DNA of 64,000 nt from Sclerodactyla briareus (GCA_026419785.1 JAODTK010001065.1:434001-498000), one strand, 5' to 3'; counted from the first letter of the stretch, positions 48,554-59,356 are shown. Numbers and translations: made by a program. Notes: generated by a model from the sequence alone, not told the origin.

Positions 48554-48991
48554 GAATGTGTTTTCAGGCTCAAACGTCCCACCAGTTTGCATCATTTCAG
48601 TCCCTGGAGTGGTTAGGGCTACTTTCTTCAAATCTCAGAAACCAATCCTTAGATCTCTGGTTGTGGCTTGGCACTTTTGCACTGTAGTGGTGATGTCCAG
48701 GCTTCTACCACCACCTGACAGTCTTTTAGGGGGAAATGACTCAAAAATGGGGATGCTCACATCCCTCACATGGGGAGTGTGAAAGCCAATCCTGAAAGTG
48801 GGATGAGAATGCAAGCTACACAAATGCCTGCCCTTTTAAGATCTGGGCATTCCTTGAGATGAGAATGAAAGCTATTGCTGGTTGCCATGATGATCATACA
48901 TCAGTAGTCCCTAAATGAACTCCAATAACAAGTGGGATCTGGAACCGCTGGTCTGCCTTGCCCATTTCATGATTAGTAATTGTGTTTCACA

Positions 48992-49066
48992 CACACAAAC
49001 ACACATACACACACACACGCCATAGTAACCACTATGTCTCTTCCTGAATTTCATTCAGGCGAGACA
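48992..49066 (-). mobile_element. Family B element, left-end fragment, reversed
   Basis: On the - strand it reads TGTCTCGCCTGAATGAAATT + CAGGAAGAGACATAGTGG, then a (GT)n tract. This is the cleanest copy of the family B left terminus. The element is cut off after the GT repeat. Confidence 0.75.
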
Positions 49067-49687
49067 AAAAGCGATTTGGTAGCAAGCAGGTGATAGTAGT
49101 AAGATCTGGAAGCATCGAAAAAGGCTGCTATAATTTGCCAGTTCATACGTGGTTTACATATGAACAGCACTATCCAGTGACATCTTCATATCATTTGGAC
49201 TGAATAATGACTCAATGTTCAAATTTTTCTGGACTAAAGGGAGATCATATCACTCTTGAAGATCCAACAAATTTAAAATTTCCACTTGAATTATGCAGAT
49301 TAGACTGCTTAATCAGCATATTCCATGCTGAAAACCTGCCAAACTAATCACCCTAGCTCCTACAGCTTGTTCGTAATTTTCCTGATGAGCTCAAGTAATG
49401 AAATAGGCTAATTAACCAACTTAAAGGACCACCAAGCATGGAATCTAATCAGATCGTGTCACCCAACCTTATTGCCACGTATAAAATTCCATCAGAAAAA
49501 AAAGTATGGAGGGCTCCTTCAAATCCCCCCACACTTATCAATAATAACATACTGGAACATGGTATATATCGGTTACATTTTCAGAACGTGGTGACAGCAT
49601 ATGTACTTACAACTGTGAGCTGGTCTATTCCTGATTGTGGTTGTAGGGGATTTTGAACATTTTCTCTCCTTTCTTTTTTCTAAACAG

Positions 49688-49835
49688 TCTAAAGTCATCG
49701 GGGAGGAAGAGTAGTGTTGTGCAGAGGTCATCCTCCTTCTGGGGAGAGGACTCTGATCTGGATTCCGAGATGAGTGTTCCCATGGGAACAGGAGGGGTTG
49801 AGGATGACAAAGACGACTTTGACTTCTATGACTGA
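49688..49835 (+). CDS. Gene 1, terminal exon o with stop codon
   Basis: Acceptor TTTTCTAAACAG starts the last coding exon, which reads LKSSGRKSSVVQRSSSFW, then GEDSDLDSEMSVPMGTGG and VEDDKDDFDFYD before a TGA at 49833-49835. It is Ser-rich and basic at first, with RKSS and QRSSS phosphorylation-like sites, then strongly acidic with an aromatic tail. Entry in phase 2 matches exon n. No canonical AATAAA was seen within the next few hundred bases. Confidence 0.8.
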
Positions 49836-51690
49836 GGCAGGAATGAGGATCAGTTATTGTTGGGAGAGCAAACGAGACCAGAGGTGCAAATCATAACGAG
49901 AGGGGTAGTACAATCTTCACCCAAACTCAAAAATTTCCAAATTATGTCAGATCAAAATAAGAGACAGGTAGCATCCAATAATCAATCTATCAGTTGTCAG
50001 CCATCCCAGGAAGTGCCATTTCTGATGATCTAGGGATGTTTACGGAGACATTTTGGGGTTCACTCCATGCCAACCATTATGGGTGCCCTGCTTGGTGATA
50101 AGTCACTAAATCTTGCTCCCCGCCAACAAAGTCAAGCAAGATTTTCTCTAAAATACCTAGTTTCAGATGTTTATCCAAGATTGGGAACAGTGATGATTCC
50201 CTCCTTGAGTCATTTCTTCTAGCATACTGGCTCAACAAACCTGCATTCTTGAGTGAATAGGGGATGCAGCTGAATGCTTCAAATTTCCTGAGCTTGTGAC
50301 AAGCCACCGCTTTCTTTCAGTGTATCAATGAAATGGTCCTCAGAAAAAGTATAGAAAAACATAAAGGTGTCAATGTCATTTATTCAACCAATCCTTTGGA
50401 ATCCCTTCTGGTTAAGCATATGTTTGTTAGTAGTAAGCGGTACGTAGGAATTGAATTCTCATGAATGACCCACAATTCCTGGAGAGCAAGTCCAGACGGT
50501 TCTCGAAGCATTATACAATCTATCTCGAGGGAGGCTATCCAAAAAAAGTCCCTCTTTGTGGAAGAAATGCTTCGAATGCCTAATCTGCTTTCGAGAGAGG
50601 GGTCGTGAGGCAGATTGTATGGTTATGTTATGACATTCCCAAAGAGCATTCTCTTCCATAAATTCAAGCCTCTTCAGTCTATGTGACATTCCTTAAATCC
50701 AAAGTCCCTAAATCGACAAGTGAAAGTTTGATGTTTCCAGACAAGTCTCGTCTCCCATTTGCAACTTAGGTTTAGGTGGCCTAATATATAAATTAAGCAT
50801 TTTTCTATGTAATCAATGAGCTTCTGTGAGTGGACTGTGGATACCTTCACTTATTGACGGTCAAATTTAGATTATCTCTAGTGCGCCTCATTCGGAGGCA
50901 TTGATTGGGAACCAGTTTTGAGCATGGATGGGGAAATGCCAGCATAAACCACTTTATAAAAGGCATGCAGTATGGGTGTTAATAATCTACCAACACCATA
51001 AACCACTTCAAGTGCTCATGCTCACATCATTAATGGAAGATTCCAGCCAAATAAAGCGCCTTGAAAAAAGAAACCTGTGGAAATACCTTAGTTGTGGATT
51101 AGATGTGGGCGAATTTTTTGATGTTTTGTGTTGATAAGATTAGCTATTCATTCTCAAAGACTGCTGTGTGTGCTTTTGACAGCATACTCTTGTCATATCG
51201 TCAATAACTGTATCAAGACTGGTTTATTGCTGTCAAAGAGGCATTGATTGGGTTTTACTTCTTCAAGTGTGCAAGACATCATCTGTTTCCAATGTGTAGT
51301 AACAATCTGGGAGAACTGCCCACCTGAAAAATTAGATCTGGTCGGACCCTCGGGGGATGAAAACATTCTGTGTGCTGATGTCATTCTAGCCAAAAACACA
51401 CAGGTGTTCGATAGGACGAAGAAGCGGTAACAGTTTGGTCGGATTCATCCCCTCAGAAGTGTGCACAGAGTACTGGGACACCTTGGCGACTGCATCATCA
51501 GTTATGCTACTAGGTGGGGCCTTTACTACAACTAGAACGTTTGGAAACTGCCTTCTTGTCGGTTGGGCCAAGGGAATGGAACTGTTGTCTAAAAGAGCTC
51601 GAATTTCCATTCAACATTCTTTGGGACCAAACCCAAAATGTGCATATTCTCCACTGCCTATCAATGACTAGTTCGGTAGTTGAGCTGTTT
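49836..51690. other. Interval between the convergent genes, coding-like fragments
   Basis: Probably includes the 3' UTR of gene 1. Some stretches are open for 60-78 codons: + strand at 51248-51430 (CPPEKLDLVGPSGDENIL) and 51435-51671, - strand at 50077-50307 and 50459-50689. None shows a recognisable motif, and both strands are open in places, so no gene is called. They may be relics of one mobile element. Confidence 0.25.
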
Positions 51691-51691
51691 T

Positions 51692-52102
51692 GCTAGCCAA
51701 CGTGGTCTAGTGATTACGCTTGGAAACCATAGGTTGTGGGTTCGGAACTCCGGAGGAGGCATGTGGGTTCTTTCTTTAAGCAGGAAGAATCAAATCAGCT
51801 GCCAGGTAGTCCCAAGTAATTGGGAAAGTTTGTTGGGGTTCACAACCCTAACTACTGATCATCCCGCCAGTTATTCTGGCTGCTGGTACATCCCAGCCCA
51901 CTCAGTTGTGATGAGTCGCTTCTAGTGTTCACACTGGAGAAGAAAACTGCTGTCCGGAAAGGACTAGCCCTGTCGTCTTGACATTAAAAGCAGGTAGGCT
52001 AGAGCCGAGATGTCAGGATCATAAGCCCCTGCAGCTAGGCACTATCGGCAACATGTGCCCCCCAACAATATATGGGTTATTTATAATCATTATTATTATT
52101 GA
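51692..52102 (+). mobile_element. tRNA-derived SINE with long body and ATT tail
   Basis: The head has a tRNA-like A box (GTGGTCTAGTGATTACGCTT) and B box (GGTTCGGAACTCC) at the right spacing, so it derives from a whole tRNA, not just its 5' half. A roughly 330-bp unrelated body follows, ending in TTATTTATAATCATTATTAT. It differs in head and body from the 48340-48553 family. Confidence 0.75.
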
Positions 52103-52549
52103 TCAAGACAAGACAGACAGACGGACATTGTCAAATATTTATTCACAGATACATATGTACATAACAGACGCAGATGACTACTCATTGGGGGGGGGGGGGG
52201 GGGACTATGTATTTGCCTATTTAACTGCATGGACATTCTCCCTCCTAGTTGAGAAAAGACCATGCAAATAATGTACTATGTTCATGGATTAATATTTTGA
52301 ATTGCAAATGCGACAGTGTTGGCAACTGCTGTCATCATGGCAAGTAAGTAATCAAATTTCACACCCTCCCTCCCTTTCAATTCTTGGGCATGCCTAATAC
52401 AAAACTAGGTGGGCCTTGAGGCAATCCTAAGAATATTGTACTCGTACAAAACCTTGCTGCCCTACTTACTGTGGCTACAGTCATGGAGTGGAGGCCTCGC
52501 ATCTGTCATGAGCCTGCAGTCACATATCTATTCAGGGAACTTTTTCAGT

Positions 52550-52820
52550 TTACTCTAGCTTTGAGAGTCTCTGCCTTGTCCTTGACTCACTTATGGGAAG
52601 CTTACCAAATGTTTTGATTAGGTCTGCAGACCACTCCTCAAGTCGGAGGCTTAGTTCCAGCGAGGAGCTCTTTGCCTCGGTTTCCGAGCTCATTGCCTCC
52701 GTGGGTTTTCCTTTTTTCTTCAGAGATTCTTCCAGCTGTTTTTATTCTGGTGTTGATCTCGTCCAGGTCCGTGTCTTCTGTTGTTGACTGGCTCATCCTC
52801 TGGCGCTTGAATACAGATGG
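52550..52820 (-). CDS. MBIP: MBIP terminal exon
   Basis: Acceptor TCATTTACAG (complement of 52821-52830) opens PSVFKRQRMSQSTTEDT, then DLDEINTRIK. After one extra A in an A5 run the frame shifts to QLEESLKKKGKPTEAMSS, then SLELSLRLEEWSADLIK, and ends at a TAA (52550-52552). DLDEINTRIKQLEESLKK aligns with the last coiled-coil segment of vertebrate MBIP (AELDEKISALKQALL). The C-terminal extension beyond it is longer than in vertebrates. A good internal donor (TTTG|GTAAGC) could permit an alternative ending. Confidence 0.8.
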
Positions 52821-52856
52821 CTGTAAATGAAAATGCACAGAAGATTTAACAAAGGC

Positions 52857-53071
52857 TTCAAGTTCCATTCAGCCTTTATTTCATGATCTATTGTATTGAT
52901 GGCCGGCCTGATCACGATTTTTCTCTGAAATAGGAATGATTTGAGTGCTGGAGTTTTGACTGAAGTTCTTTTTGCAGGTGAGGTATATCAAACGATCGAA
53001 CGATGGCATTCATTTTCATATCATTGATGCTCATTTTCTCGAATATTGCAGGGGCTGAATGGAGCTTTAAG
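52857..53071 (+). mobile_element. Family A element, copy 6, internally deleted
   Basis: Ends TTCAAGTTCCATTCAGCC and GGCTGAATGGAGCTTTAA. At about 215 bp it lacks roughly the first half of the interior; it retains GGAATGATTTGAGTGCTGGA, GACTGAAGTTCTT and CGAACGATGGCATTCATTTT. A short local repeat (ATCAAACGATCGAACGATGG) sits inside. It lies only 37 bp upstream, in the gene's sense, of the acceptor of the MBIP terminal exon. Confidence 0.75.
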
Positions 53072-53610
53072 ATGCTCATTTTCTGGTATGGAGCAGAGGT
53101 GGTCTCCGGTTTCCAGTATTTTGGTACAGTTGCCAAAATATTGATTTCTAACAAGGTGCTAGTTTTGTCTACGATGATTTATACTATTAAAGTTTTTGAC
53201 AGCTATGGACTGTGAAAGAAAACGTGGATAAAGTGAGTAGGGGTAGGGTTAGAAGAGGTTGAGGATGGGGGTTTAACCTGCCAACTTCTAATCCCCCATC
53301 TCCCTGTGGGTTAGGGAGTTGTAGATTTGTCTCTGTCTGAAACCAAGGGGGATTAGCTTTATTTGCTGGGGGGGGGGGGGGGGTCTTAAATACTGTCATT
53401 TGAAACCACCCTTGATATTCGAAATACATTGTATTTGAATATATGTGAGTAAAATTTAGTTTATAGTGTTAACTTATTGTATCCTTTCATCCTGAATTGT
53501 CCAACATATTCTGTTGCTTGAAGTTTTGAAATACGAAGCTATATTTCATGGAAACACAAGTATAAATTGTAATAAAGAAAGAAGCCAACTCAGAAAGTGT
53601 AATGCTTTTC

Positions 53611-54035
53611 TGTCTCGCATGAACAAAGTTCAGGAAGAGACTCAGCGATCATTTTATCATGTGTGTGTGTATGTGTGTCCCACTTCCTTGTATGAAGTAT
53701 CGGGGTTGGGGTGAGCATGACCTGATCAGATTTTGGCCACAAAAGTCACGAATTAAGTAGGTGTGATTAGCCTCGTGTATTAATTTATTGTTTAGGCCTC
53801 AGTAGCAAGATTACGATGAACCGCAGATGCTATGGTGCTTAGTTTGGCCGAATAGGTGCCCCCAAAGGATGTAAGGTTGATGAACTGATCAGATTTTCAG
53901 TCTCAAATAAGCTGATTAAATGGTCTAATATGCATAATTTATGCAAAATTTCAAAGTTGAGATTTTCACAAAACTTGGTGAATATACCTTTTTACAAGGT
54001 TTTGGGGTCACGGAGGTCATTCAAGGTGTCAATGT
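53611..54035 (+). mobile_element. Family B element, copy 3, 3'-truncated
   Basis: Left end TGTCTCGCATGAACAAAGTT + CAGGAAGAGACTCAG, (GT)n tract, then the conserved interior (TGATCAGATTTTGGCCACAA, TTTATTGTTTAGGC, AGATTACGATGAACCGCAGA). It stops after the first 100-bp repeat at about 54035, with no right terminus. It lies in an MBIP intron. Confidence 0.7.
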
Positions 54036-54226
54036 GCCATGGGGCTTTGTAGTGCATGCACTCCAACCTTCCAGATATCCCACGTTGCCAATATTTCACT
54101 CCTTCCCCTCCTCTAATTTCCACCCGCTGATAAACTGAAATGTCCTGGGGAGAGGGTTATCCAGCTCCCACCACATTTTATATACTTGATTTCACACCCT
54201 TTTCACACCCCACAAGAATAATAGAC

Positions 54227-54328
54227 GCAATGATATGGTGAAGTACTCTGGAGACAAGATCTCTAGCTCCAGTAGCCGTTCCTCTAAAGACTTCAATCTC
54301 TGGTATACATCCTCTGGGACCTTCTGTC
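54227..54328 (-). CDS. MBIP: MBIP exon with VPEDVYQRLKSLEE core
   Basis: Acceptor GTGAGCAG (complement of 54329-54330) opens QKVPEDVYQRLKSLEERL, then LELEILSPEYFTIS. This matches the most conserved block of vertebrate MBIP (PRDIYQRIKKLEDKILELE, then GISPEYF) nearly residue for residue, and is the strongest evidence for the gene's identity. It is predicted to form a coiled coil. Entry in phase 1 fits the preceding exon. The donor is weak (GTCTAT at 54226) and leaves one base too many for the terminal exon, so the exact 3' border is uncertain. Confidence 0.85.
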
Positions 54329-54711
54329 CTGCTCACAAAGGGAGAAATAAAGAACAAAAATGCCGCATGATAACGAAGCAAAAGGTCAGAGTGAAGTAAT
54401 TGTTGATGATCCTGGAGCTTCCAGACTGGTCATGTCCCCAAGGCTTCCAAACTTTTTCACAAGTTCCCTCATTTTTCACCCAACATGACTCCCAATATGA
54501 AGACGAAAAACGATATTTGGGGGATATTCCTACCTCCCTGTAAGAAAGCTACATACTAAATTTCATCTTGATCTGCCAAAACATTCTGCACTTACCTGAT
54601 TTTATGATCACTGTGTTGTGAAAGGCCTCAGATTGACCTCAGATGACAGCACGTACATCACAGAAGTCCTGCTCTTTATTCCCTCTGAATAAGGTGGAAG
54701 GACTTACAGAC

Positions 54712-54890
54712 TCAGAACTTTGAGGGGGGCACCTCACAGATTGATGAAGGGAGGGGGAGGCTTAAGATTTCAAGGTAGACCTCATACCTTAAGGGGGGGA
54801 GGGGCTCCAGGACTCCGAGAAGGAAACCTCAGAATTTCAAGTGCGAGAGCTCATAACTTCGAGAGGAATACCTCTGAACTTCAAGGGGAA
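54712..54890 (+). repeat. Degenerate G-rich tandem repeat, about 33-37-bp period
   Basis: Motifs of the type CCTCA.A.(C)TT.(C)A.G.GGG recur at least five times (near 54730, 54778, 54826, 54860 and 54885) in purine-rich sequence. The open frame through it is low-complexity. It lies in an MBIP intron. Confidence 0.45.
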
Positions 54891-55594
54891 CATAGAGCTA
54901 CCATATGTTGTCTGACTTTAGACGCCCTTCCTAGCAGTCTCCCCGAAGTGATCCAGCCAACAAAGTAACTTCAAGAGAACTCACTGGCAACAAGACAGGG
55001 ACAGGAGCCGATTGATAAGGCCCAGAGAATAAAGAATGAAGTGGCCACAATTTTATTGGGAACAGTAGCTTGAACTGTTACAACATTTGACAGACCCTCC
55101 TCTTTGAGCATTGAGGCATGTATCCGATTGTCTTCAAATTGCTACTTTGCAAGAGGGAAGGAAGTTCAATGGATTGGATGGTGAAAACAGCTACTCTAGT
55201 AAAGATTGGAGAAAAAAAATACAACAAGAAATACAACACAAAAGGCAAATTCTTTTATATATAATGTGCAAATGTATCTATGGAGGTAACATGGGGAATA
55301 GAGAGGTATGACCCAACCTCGCTTTGATCTGTCTCAAATAATTATGTCTGAATATAAGTGATGGGAAGCAGCTCCATGTCATCTCTAAGAAGCAGTACAA
55401 GATTAGGCAAACCAACCAGTAGTGGAGTCAGCCATAAGTATTGCACAATTAGGCTTTTTGGCAGGTACTGGGTTTTTTTTTTCAGAAAAAGAGAAGGCAT
55501 TCACAATACAGCGCTTCTCTGCAAATCTGTGATGTCCTACTTCTATGTTGGTGAAAAAAAAACTGTCAATTTGTAAACTAGATAAAATCAGTAC

Positions 55595-55749
55595 CTCTTC
55601 TCAACTTGAGGAAGAACTCCATATTTTGCAGTCTCTCCTCAACCCATATCCCTCGCTCGTTTCGGTGGCGACCGTGAAGGCTCAGGCTGACGTTCGGCCT
55701 TGATCAGGTGTGGTCTAGTCTGTGGGCCGTAGGCATGTGCCACTCGGAA
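55595..55749 (-). CDS. MBIP: MBIP exon with YGPQTRP motif (one frameshift)
   Basis: Acceptor ACACTACAG (complement of 55750-55758) opens FRVAHAYGPQTRPHLIKA, then ERQPEPSRSPPKRARDMG. After a one-base shift it reads VEERLQNMEFFLKLRRG to the donor AG|GTACTG. Vertebrate MBIP has VNTYGPQTRP at the start and VEERLQNIEAHLRLQ at the end of the corresponding region. Phase 0 entry matches the upstream exon, and the split Gly codon at the end matches the downstream exon. The Arg/Pro/Ser linker is longer or different from vertebrates. Confidence 0.85.
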
Positions 55750-57784
55750 CTGTAGTGTTGAAGATTATTGTGATGCAATACTAGTTATTCGATTGGATGA
55801 AACCACTCAATTCACTTGAACCCGTCTCCAGGCCAGTCAAATCTATATTGGGCCATAACCAGCGAAACAGATGAGGCTGATAGTTAGTTGAATTAATATA
55901 ACTTTTAACTATTAACAGTCTAACAAATTTGCTCCAGAAACTTTGAGTAAGTAGTATCATCTATCAATAGCTGTGTGTGTTACAATGGCCCCCCCTTAGC
56001 GTTGCTGCCATGGTACATGATGGAAATCACATCGGTTGCTCGATTTACTGAGCCCATGTAGTGGTAACTCTTCCAATACTCCGGATATGAACTTAAAAGT
56101 TATAGTGGCGTTGCCTGGTGCAGTAGGGGTACTGGCAAGACTAAAGTGGGCATTGTCTTCAAATCAGCGGGGGCATTCATATATTTGGAAGTATTGTACA
56201 ATGTAACTGCAATTGAACAAGAATTTTTCAAAGCCATAATCAGTATCATAAATACCATGGGACCTATGTCTGTCGAATTAGTGTGTAAGTGAACAGAGAA
56301 ACCAGTTATAATCCTGATACTAAACACCGCTGACGAATGAGGAAGCAGTGGACACGCAATGCCTTCCGTTTAGTATGTGCACGGCATATCTAAACCTGCG
56401 TACAAACACCTGCAAGGCAATTTGACCGGTTTTGTGCTGTCGCACACAAACGCGAGAGTTGTACACTGAGTTGCACGCGCGCGTGTAGCTTGCAAAGTGT
56501 ACAAAACACACTTTTCGAAACGTGTGGTGCCATTTTAGGCATTATATCCACTTTTTGTATGAAACAATAAGTAAAGTATGGGTATTTGAATGAGAATGAT
56601 AAACAGATACTTTTGTTTTCTAATGGTTTTGACGTCATCATAGTCGGGGCAAAGCCCCGGTGCTGACGCCTAAGACTTTTCTAACCTCCTACCACAAAAG
56701 GGAGTTAATATCACTGCAAACCCTCCTCTTCTGCACTCTTGAATGGGAAGATCAGCATGAGTTGATCAGTATTACCACTGACTAATAGGTACATCAAAGC
56801 GTTTAAGTCAAAAGTCATCTAGGAGTCAACGATTGCGATATCATGCCAAAATGCCTATTCCCACAGATATTCTATCAGATAATGATGAAATAGTAGTTGG
56901 TCAGTATTATCAATGTTAAAGGCACAATCAAAAGTTGTTCAGGGAGTTGAGGGCAAAAGGTTTCCCAGGGGTCATCATTTCAGTGGTTTTTGCATATCAC
57001 CAAATACTAGTTCTCCCATAGATAGAATCTATGACATGATCATGATTGATCATGTGATTGTTGGGACGTGTATGTGTAGGAGTTGCCAGGGAGTAGGGTC
57101 TAAAGTCCTTGCGGGTCATTTGAAAATACCATGAAATGACTCATTCCAATGATTTTGAAAGATCTTCAAATTCTTTCTCGTCTGCATATATTCCACCTAC
57201 ATACTTGAGGACAAAAGCAACTATTGTAAGGACTTTCATCAGAGAATTGAACAGTGTTACCCACTTGAAATTCAGTGAAAATATTAGCTGAATTTGAATT
57301 GAGACGGTTTATGGAACAGTAAAAAGTAAAATATAAACCAAGAAAGCCAAAAGGCTTAGTGAGTCCTGACTGATCCTGACCTGATCACGCTGCGCATTGT
57401 CAAGATTGAACAATAGGAATCATTGCTAGACTCATAATAGGGAACTCACATACCATGCAGATGGGGTCTTGTTTAACAAGCTAAAGTTAGCCAAAATATG
57501 AATGTTCACTATTCTCAATTTTCTCCAATCGGACCCTCAAGTTTGATTTACACCAAAAACAAAGCGTTCTTGTAGCTCGCATGAGAAGCTGCATATACAT
57601 TTCAACCTGATCAGACAGGCATTCTGGACTATTTGTGTAACAATATTTTCAGGAATTTGACCCTCTGTACCTCGGATGACTTTGACCTGAACCCGAAAAA
57701 AGTAGGGATCATGTACTTATACCATGGGGAAACCCATTACCAAGGATGAACTGACCCATCCAAGTGGGGTTGTTTGAGTATCGT

Positions 57785-57880
57785 ATTAACAAGGCTAGCG
57801 TCACACACACACACCACACAAAAACGCCCAAAAACAGTGTCACACACACCAACATGCACACACATACACACTGTCATGAC
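57785..57880. repeat. CA-rich microsatellite
   Basis: ACACACACACACCACACA followed at intervals by further CA runs, interrupted by AAACGCCC and CATGCA. It lies in an intron of MBIP. The 55.8-57.7 kb intron sequence holds no other supported feature. Confidence 0.75.
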
Positions 57881-58136
57881 TGCATGAGTTCCTCTGACTA
57901 CGTCAAGGAATAAAAAAAAGCAATGATAAATGTTCATTGTACTTTAGGGACCAATAATCAGTGATTGAAAAATACAATTCAAGTAAATTGTGGTCCCTCG
58001 TCCATAACATACTGATCCGCTGACAGACGTATCTGATTGAAATACTTTCGACTTTGGAGCTAAGATGTAATTCATTTCAACAACCATTTTTGGTATTCTC
58101 TTGAATGGGATGCCTGTAAGTGATATGCACCATTAC

Positions 58137-58305
58137 CTTTCCATGGCTCTTGGTACCACTCCGAGGGACAACACAAGAGTCGGTGACGGGCCCATGAATC
58201 TCTTCCTGAGTGGCTAGGTCTACAACGATGCAGAACTCGCGGAGTTTGCCTCATCAACTTCTGTTTGCTTCCTCCTCTGAACGCCTTCCAATACTTCTTT
58301 CAATT
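58137..58305 (-). CDS. MBIP: MBIP exon with REFC motif (one frameshift)
   Basis: Acceptor CATTCATTTCAG (complement of 58306-58317) opens LKEVLEGVQRRKQTEVDEAN. One inserted base later the frame reads REFCIVVDLATQEEIHGP, then VTDSCVVPRSGTKSHGK, to the donor AAG|GTAATG. Vertebrate MBIP has ERKQAEINENNVREFCNVID followed by a FTPYPGFKSH-type segment, so order and spacing agree. Phase 0 exit matches the next exon. The shift lies at CTCCGCGAG. Confidence 0.85.
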
Positions 58306-58322
58306 CTGAAATGAATGCATGA

Positions 58323-58676
58323 ATGAATGAAAACGAGTGTCGTCCCACGTCCTTATCAGTATTTGCCAAGTGGTTAATAAACTGGTATATGATGGGTGAG
58401 CGTCAGGAGCCACTTCAAATGGATAAGCATTTGAGCTCTGAGGCAATCAAATGGTACAACAAGCACACTGCATGGATGAGGAGGTATATGGCAATATTTC
58501 ATTGCATGGTAAAGTGGATGATGTGCTGGAACCACCTTGAATTTGACATGGCCTGCTCTTGGAGGAAACATGGAGGCATTGGAGCAACTGAAGGGTGCAG
58601 AGGTCCCTGGGTGAGATGGTCATCTCCTTGGTCTTTGTACATTTTTTTCCTGGTATGTTCGATGCTTCCTGAATGA
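58323..58676 (+). other. 117-codon open frame in an MBIP intron, unrecognised
   Basis: Open on the + strand from an ATG, rich in Trp, Met and His (WLINWYMMGERQ, KWYNKHTAWMRRYM, MVKWMMCWNHLEF). The opposite strand is also open for 65 codons. Composition is odd for a folded host protein, and no family was recognised. It may be a transposon ORF relic or chance. Confidence 0.2.
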
Positions 58677-58839
58677 CTGACTTACAGTCCCTATCAGTAT
58701 TGGGAGAAGAAAGCGTGATGATGGGAATGCCAAGAACTACCCAAGGGGTTACACTCCTTTCTTTGCGGGCTAATGTATATCACCCACATGGGGATATCAT
58801 GGTTGACTTGCCAGCGCCGCCGCCGCCGCGGGACAATTT

Positions 58840-59310
58840 ATGTTTTAGCGCAATAACCTCTCCAACGCATTGTCGGATTGACTTAATCTTTGCACACATG
58901 TTTATCGGATGGGAATCTTGAAAATCTCAGAGTTGAAAGTGGTCTTGCCGCACCACCTAAGGGCGCCATTTCTGGATTTCGATTGAAAACATTTGATCGC
59001 TTGTTTGCGCATTCGAACAGACGGTCATTTTGAGACCAATTTCATTTCGCCCCAATGGTTAACCCACCCGCGGGCATTCTGGATTTCTTGCAAACTTCTT
59101 ATCGTACTGATTTGCGTTGTTTTGGAACATGGCGATAGTTTTGGGACCAACACTTTTGTTTCGCTCCATGAGACCCCATCCGGCGGCCATTTTGATTTTG
59201 TTGCAAAAACTTTTCTATCGATGATTTGCCGAATTTCGGAACATGGCAATTGGTTTGGGACCAACTTCCATTTTCGTCTCATCCCACAAATGTGGGGATA
59301 TTAAACGTGG
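58840..59310 (+). repeat. Degenerate tandem repeat, about 115-120-bp period
   Basis: The motif GGAACATGGCRATNGTTTGG + GACCAA recurs at about 59132 and 59240, with a weaker match at 59030. Each is followed by a TTTCGCYCCATG-type motif and GG.CATTTTGGATTTNTTGCAAA. The block opens with TTTTAGCGCAATAACCTCTCC (near 58843), a motif also seen near 11155 (GTTAGCGCAATAACCT). Confidence 0.6.
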
Positions 59311-59356
59311 CCATTACCCGCCAGGCGAGTTAGTTTTGAACAGACTTCTGCATTAG

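Larger units (their letters stand above)
24194..49835 (+). other. Gene 1: multi-exon protein-coding gene, family not recognised
   Basis: Assembled by hand from candidate exons joined by splice signals and reading phase; exons are listed separately. Phase agrees at the joins 24257/25513, 25652/26313, 26459/27475, 27598/30193, 30818/32878, 35387/36626, 36655/39728, 42416/43943, 44045/44694, 44829/45168, 45257/46961 and 47159/49688. It does not agree at 33030/35276 or 39871/42255, where an exon may be missing. The product starts Ser/Thr-rich, has a basic helical stretch (LRQRYIEQLIRKIKP), a long Pro/Ser/Arg-rich region, a more globular part (FMEGQLWEKVVPGV, VVLQELPLLVQASP), and ends with several acidic Ser-rich exons and the tail DDKDDFDFYD. 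No first exon or promoter was identified; it may continue upstream. At least five exons contain frameshifts. Confidence 0.7.
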
